In this document: positions 1-13,000 of the stretch, one piece after another
Layout: the number at the start of each line of letters is the position of its first letter
How positions within the stretch are numbered: position 1 is the stretch's first letter
Origin: Bolinopsis microptera
Taxonomy: Eukaryota > Ctenophora > Tentaculata > Lobata > Bolinopsidae
Direction: 5' to 3'
NCBI RefSeq assembly: GCF_026151205.1
Contig: NC_087080.1
Coordinates: 3,949,096 to 4,013,095, forward strand
Length of the DNA: 64,000 nucleotides
The notes under the pieces: model-generated
What the model saw: the letters and a program-made list of their open reading frames with translations, nothing else
What the model was told of the DNA's origin: nothing
Databases searched by the model: none
Program-made: the position numbers and the translations under genes

Positions 1-3000
1 TAAGTTTCACTCATATGAACGATATATTTTCAAGTATTTGATAGCAGTCCTAACTTTTATCATGATAGTTTCTGGGATGACTAGATTAAACACTGCTGAG
101 TATAAGTTTATCTTAATAGTGGTGTTCTTAAACTTCAATTTATTATTATTATTATAATTGCCATCAATAATTGCAAATGCAATTGTGCTTTGAGTTTGAC
201 GAAGTTGATAATTAGTTCTTTCAAGCGGCATGATTATGCTTTCATTATGTGTAACCATGAAAAATCCAGACTGTTGATCATTGTCTCGTGGTTTATGTTT
301 AATGTTTAAGATGCTTGCAGTTTTGAATCGTGATTACCACTGATTATACAGTATAATACACTGTACCATGTAACTTGACACGTGCATGGGGTCGTGTTAC
401 CACGTGATTCTGAACCGGCATATGTCACGTTGTTGAGTGATCATGTGACTTGATCTACCAATTAAAACACAGTGGCAGGAAGCAACGTTTCCCCCAAAAG
501 ATAGCCCTAAAAACATACGCTTACATAATAAACAAGCCAGATGAACAGTAATTATACACCACTGTACTGTTGGTGCCTGGGCGTGTAGTGTAGTGTACAC
601 TTTTTTAAAACATAATTTGACACTTCTATACATTCGAATCTTTATATCAGTTATAACACTACATTAGTTCTGGGAAATCTTGGGGAATTTATGCCTTGTC
701 GGTTATATATTTTTAATTTTGACTTTTAGGTCCTTAGCTTATAGTTATTTCTCGATTCAAGTATAACTAGTAGTAGTTCCCATCACCGAGGGACTCCTTA
801 TCTCATTTAACTACAATGCTTATGGTTACCGGCCCGATCTCGTTTATAATTATACGTCATCCAGTTCACAGCTCAATCGGGTCATTCTAAAGCTCGACCT
901 TCAGAAACAACATGCACCTGATCACAAGGAGCTTTGTATTGGGGATGGCGAAGTGCAAAACACCGACAATTCATCAGTGCTGAATAGAGTGCATGCATGT
1001 ATGTATGACATACGTCCATCATGCATGTCCTACTACATTGATTACCCTCTAAAAATATGCCTGCTTGTCATTTGTCTTGCTACCACTCCTTTAACCATGT
1101 GTATTGCGTAAGGCTGCTTCGACTCTTACTCTTAGAGTTAGTTTTGTAATTTGTAGACAGAGGCCACTAACCTCTGCAGCTTGTGATAGATCGCAGTATA
1201 CAGGCCGGGTGGCAGGTCGCAGCAGGGGTCTGGGGTCTTGTCCGATATATACTCTGTCAGTCAACAGTAGCTTGTCAGAGTTGTTTTGTTAATGTTAATA
1301 TCCGTCAAACGTTAACTTTAGCTGCTTTATTGTATCACTTGAGAGCCTTTAGTTGTGCAGTTCGTTCGTGTTTCAGTAACGGTGTTTCATTAGCTCAAAC
1401 AATTTAGGAATCGATTAATCAATATTTAGGAAGTAGGACTATAGACGTGCATTTGATTCACGATGTCAATCCTTCGCAGCTCGGTGAGGCACAGTGGTGC
1501 ATCGCGCTACAAGACGTGCATAAAAAGAGGGCAAAGAGGATTGGAGGAACTTATAGCTGTTTTCCTGGTTGTTTCTGATTCGACCCAATAAGGAAATAAA
1601 TAAAATCAGTGGCAATTGGCACAGTGATTAGTGGGTCGTAGTTTGGTCAGAATAAAATACCTACCATTGGCATTAGGATTAAGAATTGGGTGTAGATTGA
1701 ACATGAATGGTATAGTGCTAACTTCCAGATATGGCTTCGCTTACATAACGTCAGATGCACAGAACTTTAGAAGAAGTTTGGCCCAGTATATTGAATAGTC
1801 CCTATGATTAAATTATGAGGCCCTTGGTGAGGCATATCAGATCACAGCAGCATACTTCTCACAGACAGTATGCCGAGTTGTTGAACACTGTACAGCCTAG
1901 ACAATCTGATTCTATGTTTAACAGGAGTCAGCAGCCCAGACCCTTCCATACCCTTCATCTTGCAGACCCTCGCAGGTTTATCGTTTTACCTGCACGTACT
2001 CTCCACAATCTGCATACCTACATTAATAATATGACTCATGACAAGCTGCCGGATAGTCAAGTCGTGATCGCGGCTTGCGGTTAAAGCTTTCAACCGGGCC
2101 TGATAAACAAGCATTGTACCACTACCTGCAGTCTGGACTTTGGAGTGGCTGTCAAGTTTGATAGTTGGACAGAGCTGTATAACCACATTCCCCATGTTGA
2201 CGTTGGGTTAGACGATTTTATAACTTTGATATCGTTCAACCTATTACGCGTAACATAGAACCAAATCTGCTAAATTTGTGCAACCTTTTAACACTAACAG
2301 TGCAAACTGCAAGCTATTTTGTGTTCATACCATTTTTAATAATTTTTAACCACACAAGGCCGGAAATTATTTGTTATCTGAGCTTTTGTTTTTGTTACCA
2401 ATACCATTTTAGTTCGAAGACTTCAGGGCAGGTAATGGTACTCAAACCGGTTCGGTCAAAATGGGGCTGTTTGATTAAGTTTTACTGGTCTGCATCATGC
2501 ATCCCTCGACGGCCATTATTCTGCAGGTCCATTAAACTTTAAAATAAAATCAATTGTCTGGCACCGCTAGCATAAATCCTAAAACTACATCACGAGATCT
2601 TTATACTTAACCATTATACTGCCACACCCCTCCAAGTTCGTGCGCAATTAATACTAATAGTAATACTCCGCCCCCGTCACTTGCATGATCATGATGCAAC
2701 TGTTTGATTCGATTACTTTACTGTAAATTTTGTTTGTATCCGTTACGGTTAAGATTTGATTCTTTAAACTATCATGCCGTAGGATAGTTTGATGGTTTGG
2801 CCGGAGATGAAAGCTATAAATATTAATAACAACGTCCCAGTCCACGTACACAGGATTAATAAAAAAGGCCTGTGACTAATCTATCTCCAATCTTTGTAAG
2901 AATGAAGATATAAAACCATTCTGGCTCTGACACGACCTTTTAACTTCGTGAGTACCGGCCTGGTCAGTGGTCACCTGTACAATCATGTTAAAAATGAGAT

Positions 3001-3894
3001 GACATGGTCATACTTTGCGGGCCTAGTTTTAGCTTAAGGCCGGATACGTACGATTAATTGCTCGGGGTGTGTCCATATCATTCATTTCAACCCTAAACTT
3101 AAAGCAAAGCTCTGTGAAATCTGCATTTTAGGTCATCTTGTGACTTGTTACTGCATCATATGGCACAAGTTGGAGTATTTTAAAGGCTTGCTTCAAGTTC
3201 AATGTCTTCGTATGAGCCCTCCTATGTGCCTGAAAATTAAAATTCATGAGAATATATTTCCCTTGGCAGTCTCACCCACCCCCTCGACCGTAGATTTGAA
3301 CTAAATGTTGATAACTCTCGACTCGTAAAAGCACATATAAAATTTACCTGTTCAATTTATACATTTTAATTTTACAGTAGGTTAATAGTAATACTAATAG
3401 ATGATAGAGGAATTTATATATTGCTAGCACTAGCACTATCAGAGCCACTATAAAGTTAAATGTTTGCAATGCATGTTGCAATACCCCTTCAACAACTTAA
3501 ATATCATATACTACTATAACCCCTCGATATAAACAACTCTGTTCTGATTGAACATGGCACTGGCCACTCAGCCACAGCTTAGAATAATTGTATCGGATGC
3601 AGGGCTTAACTTTAAAGGTTATTGCCAACGTTTGTCTGCAAACTGTTTTTCATGAGATGCATATTATAGTATTATACGAAGATGAACAATATTACGTACA
3701 ATATCTATTGGATCGTGTTTGCAGCCAATATCGTAATTACGTTGAGTGATCTAAGGTGAATTGTTGCAGCTGCAGGCAAATGAAACCTATTGGATAATAG
3801 CTCCCTCGCGGAGAAAGTGATGATATGATCCTGTCGGAGCCGTAGAACAGTGCAAGTAGTGTTTTAGTGCACGACTTTGCTGCAGAGTAGTTTG
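1..3894. other. intergenic, no gene recognised
   Basis: AT-rich sequence with only short open frames (longest 89 codons, near 1815-2084) that show no domain, splice-consistent neighbour or codon pattern I recognise. No RNA gene or clear repeat array was seen. The right part may hold the promoter and 5' UTR of the sulfotransferase that starts at 3895. Confidence 0.5.
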
Positions 3895-6507
3895 ATGCCT
3901 GTTTCCGTACGGACAACGAAGCCGTTCATCCCGACTTCATACCGTTACAAAGCGAGGTTAGTGGAGAGAATATTCGAGAAAATTGCAATTGCATCCTTAA
4001 TGGACTCTGTCCGGATCTATATGCAATTAAATTGCGATTTATTGTTCCTTAATTGTTAATGAAAAAAATTACTGAAAGTGAAACTTTAAACTTTCATGTA
4101 CATTTTAACTGCTGAATGTCGGTGGAAGAAAAAAATGTATCCTAATCCTGGCTTAATTGATCAGGAAGTGAGACTTCATCAAACACTCTAAAAATATATC
4201 AGTACATCTTTTACAGGCGTCACGATGAGACCGATATAGCTCATGATGGAATCAATCAATACATACCAATACGGTTATTGAAAAAATTACTCAAAGTGGC
4301 AGTAATATTTCTCCTAGCCTTGCTTTTAGGACATGTTTGCTCAAGCGTATTGAAAGGTATTTATTGAAAACGCACTGAATAATGACACATCATTTTCTAG
4401 AAATTGTACTGGAGTTTTATCTTGAAATTCCTCTCAAGCATTTCCAGATTTCAATCCGATAATTATAATGCTTACGAATTCATTTGCATTTTTATTGTAA
4501 GATAAATATCTCCTATCCAGGCAAGGAAACAATTTCTTCTTACTGAAGTCCGAAAAGAGATAATATCAATAATCTCATTTTTCATCAATCTATTGTAGGT
4601 TTTGCAGAGAATAATACTGAAGAGGTATCATCCAAAATCGCAAGGCCGCTTAAATATGCAATGAGAAAGAGAGACGAGAAGGTAGAAAGCTTGAATAGAA
4701 AGAGGCTTACTATGGTGAGAAAAGTGGATATTTTCATCAATTTGTATTTCCTACACTCCTTTGGCCTATAGTTTCCTGTTAACAACAAACATCTAATGTC
4801 CACTGGATAATTACCATCTGCATCCTATGAAGAATTCTATTCTTAAGCTAATCGAGCTAATGACTCTTTCATTTTCAAACAGATGAAAAATCAATGTTCG
4901 GGAGGTGATATCTCAGAACCAAAGTTCCTGGCAGCTCACCAGAAGAAAGGATTGTACAATCGAGTATTCGTAGATCACAAACACAAGTATTTAATCTATA
5001 AGTTACTGAATTTATCAATTTGGAATACAGCCAAAGTTCATTTGAAATGTTTAATTTTTAGCTTGAAGATTTAGGAAAATAATCATCATTTTACTTTGTA
5101 CTTGCCCTAAAATAACATTAACAATTTTTATTCTTGCTTGACCTCATTATAAAGTCCTCACTCAAACCTCAAACTCTCAGATTTGCGTACTGCAGTGTAC
5201 CAAAAGCAGCCTGCACTAAGTGGAAGCAAATCCTACTGAAGTCTGGTGAGGTGGCAATGTACGAGGATGAAGACATTGAGGATATATTCCCGCACTTGGA
5301 TTATCACTTCAAGAGGCTGAGCGACCTGGACACCATTAAAGCTTTGAGAGTGTGAGTAGAATTTGTAGAGTAAATTTAAGTAATTAATTCTAATTTCAAC
5401 TAATTTTATAGTTCGTCAGTTTGAGTCTGACTCTGAAGGGGAACTGAACAATATTATTGTAGTAGCAAAGAAGCTGACACGTGATAACATTGTTGACTTG
5501 TTGAAGCTATCAGGTATTACAATTCCCTGAAAGCACAGATAGGGAGGCCAGACTGCTTAAACAAAGCTACTACCCAGGCTGGACAAGTACTACACCTTCA
5601 CGTTTGCCAGAGACCCTCTAGTGAGGATTGTCAGCGCTTGGAGGGACAAGTTTCAACATCACCCAAAGGAAAACAGGTACGGTACTCCAAAATGATAAAT
5701 TGGTTTAATGTTAATAGCAATTTTAAGTTGACGCATTTTTATCTAAATACCGGAGCAATTAAGTAACCTTAATATGTAGTTAATGCAGTGACAATCCATC
5801 TGGTCAGGTCAGACTATGTCAACTTCCATCACCAATACGGCCGGAACATAATGAAGAGGTTCAGGGAGAAGTTCACACCCCACGAGCTGGAGAGGGGGTT
5901 CCCAATAAGTTTCCAGGAGTACATAAACTACATTACATCATTCTCGGTGAGCTATCTAATGAAGATCATGAAATAATCAATCATGTTGTAATTAGCAAAT
6001 TGGGTAAATTGGGTCAGGAATTTAGGATCTTATCTCATTTGAATTGTTAACTAAATTTTACTAAAAGGTATTACTCTGGATTTGCATTCAATATTTCTCA
6101 AGGATCAATAACTTTCTGGAGTTGAATGAGCTGTCCTTAATTCCTGATCGATTGTTTGATTAATTGAAAGGTTTATTAATCCCAAATCACAATTACAGAA
6201 TGTTGAGGAGATGAACGAACATTGGATACCGGTGACAACTATTTGTCGACCATGCCACATAAACTACAACTTTGTTGGAAAGTTCGAGAACCAAAAAGAA
6301 GAGAGTGAGTACTTGATAGACAAACTAAATCTACAGAACTACGTTCCTGAGCACTTTTTCAAAGAGGCAAGTAGCAGTTCGAGAGACGAGGCCAAGGTGT
6401 TGTTGAGGGATATTAGCGTGGATAAGAAACAGATTTTAACGAAGTTATATAAGGATGATGCTGCTATTTTTGGGTACGATTTAAATGAGTTTTTAGGAAT
6501 TGATTAA
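3895..6507 (+). CDS. carbohydrate sulfotransferase, HNK-1ST family (CHST8-14-like)
   Basis: Predicted type II Golgi enzyme moving sulfate from PAPS to a glycan. Exons: 3895-3956, 4217-4356, 4608-4714, 4883-4986, 5181-5351, 5578-5676, 5808-5946, 6199-6507; all GT-AG with matching phases, giving 376 aa, a usual size for the family. Residues about 44-63 are one hydrophobic signal-anchor helix after a short cytosolic tail. The 5'-phosphosulfate loop is at about 142-152 (CSVPKAACTKW). The 3'-phosphate site is the FARDP...SAWRDKF stretch in exon 6. The C-terminal family signature HWIPVTTICRPCHINYNFVG is in exon 8. The start is the first ATG in a first exon whose phase joins exon 2; exons 1-2 are less certain than 4-8. 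An AATAAA at 6868-6873 could end the transcript. It is convergent with POLR1B. The exact acceptor glycan cannot be read from sequence. Confidence 0.85.
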
Positions 6508-7024
6508 ATCTGTCGGTCCATTAATTATGTGATGTTTGAACCATCGATGTGATAGATTTTGCAAGTAGATATGAAGATTTGATATTTAAACTAACAATTG
6601 AATGTATAATTGTGACTATTTGTTGTTTAACTGGGATTATATTATTGTTGGTATGGAAGATTTATCGTATGTAAGCAGATAGTGTATATTTTAAATTATT
6701 TTAATTCATTGGATTGGTTTTGTAATTTGAATTTTGTACATCATTTCTTGTTTTGATTGTTTTTTTGTTTTAATCACCTTCATTGTAATTTTCGTGTTTC
6801 ATTTATTCACCAATACAAGCAAAGTACTAAGTAACTGGTCCTTTTAAGAAAATCATAAAATCCTTAAAATAAATGATCAAACAGAATATATATAATACTT
6901 CTGAACATATTATGCCAGACTTCAAAAAAACTATAATGATAGAATTTCTCATATACCCTAGCCTGTCAAATAAATAAAAGTTAAAATTAATAAATTAGCT
7001 AAAAACGTGTGTCCCATGATCGGC

Positions 7025-10000
7025 CTAGCTCAGTTTCATACTAAGGCTAATGTTCATAGAAGCCAATTCTGCGGTGAGGTAATTGTAAACGTATGGTAGT
7101 TTTACTGGTACCACTTCCGACTTGTCTTTACACAGCTGAAATTTAGGAAATTTACTTAAATTGCCTACTGAAGTTTAATCATCTGCTTTGTATCATTGGA
7201 TCCGATTACATATTACGTCCGTAACAGTTTTACTATATCTTATCATCCAGATATCAGACATGCTATCAAATTAATTTGAGGAAGTTCAAAAACAGCTTAC
7301 ACCAGCTTACGATAGCTTCGATTTATTAAAATTTAAAATTTTAATACTGGAATTGTCATAACTGCTCGCTTGTCGCCGAGGGCGAGTTTGACGAGTTATA
7401 TGAAGGGGAAAAGAGTATCGGATCATAAATTAAAATTCTTGAAATGAAGAAATTCTCCTATCAAGGTATCCGACCCCTTGTTACGAAAAATAAACCTAAT
7501 CAAAAGTGTGAAGTAAACAGTGCTAATATGTGCGATTTTATATCAGCTTAGTTTTGAATTAAACTTACTCTGCATTTCCAGGACTGTTTCGATTTGAAAG
7601 AAGCCGCTGAATAAACGCCAATCGTCTTACCACATGTCTTACAGACCTACAAGGGGATAACCGGATAGTTATATATTATATTATCGATTAAAAGTTAAGT
7701 AAAAGCATTTTATTTTATTTTATCTCCAATTACATTTGACTTTATCTCCATTTTCATTCTATTTAACCAGAACTCAGGGCTGAGTCATAGTGTTTTTGAG
7801 GAAACTATAAAGAGTCCCTGTCATACTCACATGAGTAACACAAAGGTCGGAGCAGTTGAGTAGCCTGTCATTCATGAGGAAGGCTGTGCCGTGAGACAAA
7901 AGTGCGTCCCTCTCCATCTCCCCGAACCTGATTCCACCAGCCTTCTTCCTTCCTTTTATAGGTTGTCTGGTCAACTGGTCCACGGGGCCTGTCGTCCTCA
8001 CCTGGGAGTAGAAAAATGTTTCTTCCAACCCTTTTTGACTAACAGAACACGGCGAACAAAACAAAAAAAGTCGAGCAAATAACGTGATTAATGAAATGAT
8101 CAATCTTAAATTTTATGGCTACAAAAACAGTCGTTGAAATATACCTGGTACTTGTCTGACACCATATGCCTCAGTCTTTGATAGTAAACTACTCCGATAA
8201 ATATCTGAGCTTCAAACTCCTCTCCCGTTTGTCCGCTGTACATGGACTCCGTACCGAAATAGTTGTATCCTGCAAAATGTTTTCTGTAGAAATATGTATC
8301 TGTACTAAGTTTCCCAAGTATTCGCTGAAAGAAAAGCTTTATCGGTAGTTTGACAAAGTCAAAACAATTATTTTGCTAACATTGGATTGTTTTAAATCAG
8401 AATATTAAGCAGTAAAGTACCAGCTTGTTTGAGCATTTCCCCAACATGGTCATCAGCTCTATTCTCCTCACTGAACAAGAAGGGTGTACAATCCTGCTCA
8501 ATCCCGTGGGCTGCACACGCTTTTCCTGCCATCGTCTCTATCATCATACCTATTGTCATCCTGAGGAAGGTACATACTGTGACAGGACTGTGACAGTGTT
8601 GTGAAGGTAATATTTGGCAGTGAAGAATAGCACGGTTGAGGATGTGCTCACACGAGGCTTTGCGCTGCAGTTATGCACCCAGATAAGCAATATATTCACA
8701 AGGTTAAAATGAGAAAACTTGTTTAATAAAGCATGGCTTCAAATCCTAGATAGTAATTAAAAGCAAAGTTGAGTAAGCTAACCTTGAAGGGTATCCGTGA
8801 GGATTGAAGAGGATGTCAGGTACCATACCACCATCTGTAAAGGGTAGACTCTCAGCAGGCCACAACATGGAGCAGACTCCTTTCTGACCGTGCCGACTAG
8901 CGAACTTGTCCCCTATAGTAGGGTTCCTGGTCGATCTCAGGGTTATACACACCTTGTGGAGGTCCCCTGTACCCATATCGTTCCCGAGCGCTTTTACACT
9001 GTGAACAAACCCAGGCTCCAGGCCTTGGTAACGTTTTATGGTACACTTTCCTGTGGCTAAGTCTATCGTTGAGTACATGGGGTCGTTGAATACCAGTTTA
9101 GTCCCTATTGGCGGCATTCCGTCTGAATCTAAGGCTATTAAGTTGACATCTTCGTCACCCTGCGGAGTGTATGTCGAGGGATCATATCCAAACACTTCCG
9201 AATTCTTTCCTCCCTTAGGGCTGAGATCATAAACATGCGACTTTTGGATATTAGCATGAGCAAACCCCCTCTCATATGCAGACTTGTTTATAATCATGGC
9301 GTCCTCCATATCGTATCCAGTATACGATATTACCGCTACAATTGCGTTCGTCCCGGACGGAAATTCGTCTATATCGTAATTACTGTTGGCACTGGGACGG
9401 ACTAGTGGAGCCTGGGGAGTCTCCAGCTTGTAAGCCTTGCTGTCGGACCGGAAATCTAGTGTGTGAGATGGTATCCCCATGGTCTGTTTACCCATCTGAA
9501 GTTGGTACATGTTTCGGGGGGAGGGGTTGAAGTTGGAGTAGGGTATGAGCTGGCCCAGAGCGGAGAGCATGTTGATCGGAGAGAGTTCTTGGTGGGTGGT
9601 GATACCTTCTTCAAACTCATCTTTAGTGATACACACGTGGAGGTAAACCTGAAGAAGCGATGTTATACAATGGCAGAGAATTTGTATTGTCTAGAGATTC
9701 AATCAATTGAAAAAATCTGCAAAAATATCATATCCCGGCACCTGCTCAAAAGTTCCGATCATTTCGGTCTTGTCAAATCCAATGTTCCGAACAGGTCGCA
9801 CCATGCGGGTTGGACCTGTGAAGATGAAGAGTCCAGGGTACTGACCAGGAGCAGTCATCACCGGCAAATAAACGACCTAAAAGTTGAGAGAGATTAAATA
9901 GACATTTATAGAATCATATTTTAAGGATCACGGGTGGCTACGGCGAAGCTCACAACTTTGGTTGATGTAACGTCAGAAGGTTCTTACCTCAGTACATTCA

Positions 10001-13000
10001 GGTATCTGGCCGTTGACTTTGAAGTACCTAAGTCCCGTTACGATTTGCTCGCACCGCTTGGCCGGGGCAGTGCCAAACACCACACCCTCCAATATAACGG
10101 GCACCGAGCCTGGAGTTCGAGGTGCTGAGATGGGGTTCACTCCTAGCGAGACCAGGTGTCTGAGAGAAAGGGGGTTTGAGAGAAAGGAGGGCGGAAACTG
10201 ATATTGACTTCAAACTTTATAAAAATTTGTTATAATGGGGGGGGTGTCATGTCCGTCTATGTCCGCCTATGTCCTGTCCTTTTTGGATTCTATGAGACAA
10301 CGGACGTGTTTTTTGGGACATTGGCGGACACGGACGGACATTGGCGGACTCGGACGGACATTGGCGGACACAGACGGACATTGGCGGACACGGAAGGACA
10401 TTTGCGGACCCGGACGGACATTGGCGGACTCGGACGGACATTGGTGGACATTAGCTCAGGAGGAGGAGGACTCAGGAGGAGGACTGAGGAGGACTGAGAC
10501 GGAGGAGGACTGAAGAGTACTGAAGAGTACTGAGGAGGATGGCTGAGGAGGATGGCTGAGGAGGATGGCTGAGGAGGATGGCTGAGGAGGATGGCTGAGC
10601 AGGATGGCTGAGGAGGATGACTGAGGAGGATGACTGAGGAGGATGACTGAGAGGGAGAAGGAGGATCAGGAAGACCCAGGAGGAGGAGGAGGACCCAGAA
10701 GGAGGACCTAGGTGGAGGAGGAGGAGAACTGAGGAGGATGACTCAGGAGGAGGAGGACTCAGGAGGAGGAGGACTCAGGAGGAGGACTGAGGAGGATGGC
10801 TGAGGAGGATGGCTGAGGAGGATGACTGAGAGGGAGGAGGAGGAGGAAGAGGAGGAAGAGGACTGAGGAGGAGGAGGAGAAGGACTGAGGAGGAGAAGGA
10901 GGACCCAGGAGGAGGAGAACCCAGGAGGAGGACCCAGGAAAAGGCCCCAGGAGGAGGAGGAGGACTGGGGAGGAGGAGGACGGACATTGGCGGACACAGA
11001 CGGACATTGGCGGACACGGACGGACATTTGCGGACCCGGACGGACATTGGCGGACTCGGACGGACATTAGTGGACATTAGCTCAGGAGGAGGAGGACTGA
11101 TGAGGAGGACTGAGGAGGACTGAGACGGAGGAGGACTGAAGAGTACTGAAGAGTACTGAGGAGGATGGCTGAGGAGGATGGCTGAGGAGGATGGCTGAGG
11201 AGGATGACTGAGGAGGATGATTGAGAGGGAGAAGGAGGATCAGGAAGACCCAGGAGGAGGAGGAGGAGGAGGAGGACCCAGAAGGAGGACCTAGGTGGAG
11301 GAGGAGGAGAACTGAGGAGGATGATTGAGGAGGAGGAGGACTCAGGAGGAGGACTGAGGAGGACTGAGGAGGATGGCTGAGGAGGATGGCTGAGGAGGAT
11401 GACTGAGAGGGAGGAGGAGGAGGAAGAGGAGGAAGAGGACTGAGGAGGAGGAGGAGAAGGACCCAGGAGGAGAAGGAGGACCCAGGAGGAGGAGGACCCA
11501 GGAGGAGGAGGACCCAGGAGGAGGACCCAGGAAAAGGCCCCAGGAGGAGGAGGACTGGGGAGGAGGAGGACTGTTGAGGACTGATGAGGAAAACTAAGCA
11601 CGAGGAGGAGGAGTAGGAGGAGGACTGAGGAGGGGAGAAGGAAGAGGACTGGGGGGATCAGGAAGACCCAGGAGGAGGACCCAGAAGGAGGAGGAGGACT
11701 GAGGAGGAGGACTGACGATAACTGAGAAGGAGGAGGACTGAGGAGTACTGAGGAGGATGGCTGACGAGGATGGCTGAGGAGGATGACTGAGAGGGAGGAG
11801 GAGGAGGACGCAGGAGGAGGACTCAGGAGGAAGAGGAGGAGGAGGACTCAGGAGGAGGACTTAGGAGAAATGAGAAGGAGGACTGAGGAGAACTGAGGAG
11901 GAGGAGGATCAGGAGGAGGACTGAATAGGAGGAGGAGAAGGAGGGGGACTGAGGAGGAGGAGGACTGATGAGAAGGATGAGAAGGAGGACTGAGGAGGAG
12001 GACTGAGGACCGAGGAGGAAGAGGAGGAGGATGAAGAGGAGGAGGAGGACCCAGGAGGAGGAGGACTGAGGAGGAGGGCTGAGGAGGACTGAGGAGGATG
12101 GCTGCGGAAGATGACTGAGAGAGAAGAGGAGGAGGAGGACTGAGGAGGAGGAGGAGGAGGACTGAATAGGAGGAGGAGGAGGAGGAGGACTGGGGGAGGA
12201 CTGAGGAGGAGGATGGAGGACTGAGGAGAAGGATGAGGAGGAGGACTGAGGAGGAAGAGGAGGAGAATGAAGAGGAGGAGGAGGACCCAGGAGGAGGACT
12301 GAGGAGGAGGAGGACTGGGGAGGAGGAGGACTGTTGAGGACTGATGAGGAGGACTGAGGACGAGGAGGAGGAGTAGGAGGAGGACTGAGGAGGGGAGGAG
12401 GAAGAGGACTGAGGAAGATCAGGAAGAGCCAGGAGGAGGAGGAAGAGTAGGAGGAGGAAGCATCTAAATGTTATTTACATTTTTGTCCGTTTTTGTCCAT
12501 TTTTGTCCGATCTATTTTTTGTCCGTTTTGAAAATATAGGGTACCGAACGGACAAAAAACATGACCCCCCTATAACAGCAAAAATTGAACATTTTATTTA
12601 GCAATTTAGGTGTCCATTAATGTCCGCTAATGTCCGTCTATGTCCGCCTATGTCCGCCAATGTCCGCCTATGTCCGTCTATGTCCGTCTATGTCCGCCTA
12701 TGTCCGCCTATGTCCGCCTATGTCCGCCTATGTCCTGTCCTTTTTGGATTCTATGAGACAAGCGGACATAGACGGACGTGACACCCCCCCCCTATAATGA
12801 ATAACTTACCTTATCGGACGTTATTTTGTGAACGGACATAATTTTGAACGGACATTAAAATGAACGCTAGGGCCTCCAGCGTCCAATTTAATGTCTATTC
12901 AAATAAAGTCCGATAAGGTATATGTACATATCAGTAGTGCAAATGGTCACGTGATGCTCCGTAATTTTAAGATCTTAAAACAAACCTCTGAATAGCCGTA

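Noticed and set aside
1815-2084. 89-codon plus-strand frame
   Set aside because: No domain, weak codon pattern, no splice-compatible neighbours; overlapped by another frame on the minus strand.
9463-9897. 144-codon plus-strand frame
   Set aside because: Lies opposite POLR1B exons 13-14 and their intron; no independent support.
10743-11601. Long minus-strand Ser/Pro-rich open frames
   Set aside because: They are readings of the GGA/TCC repeat, open in several frames at once and lacking non-repeat sequence. The same applies to 44955-46469.
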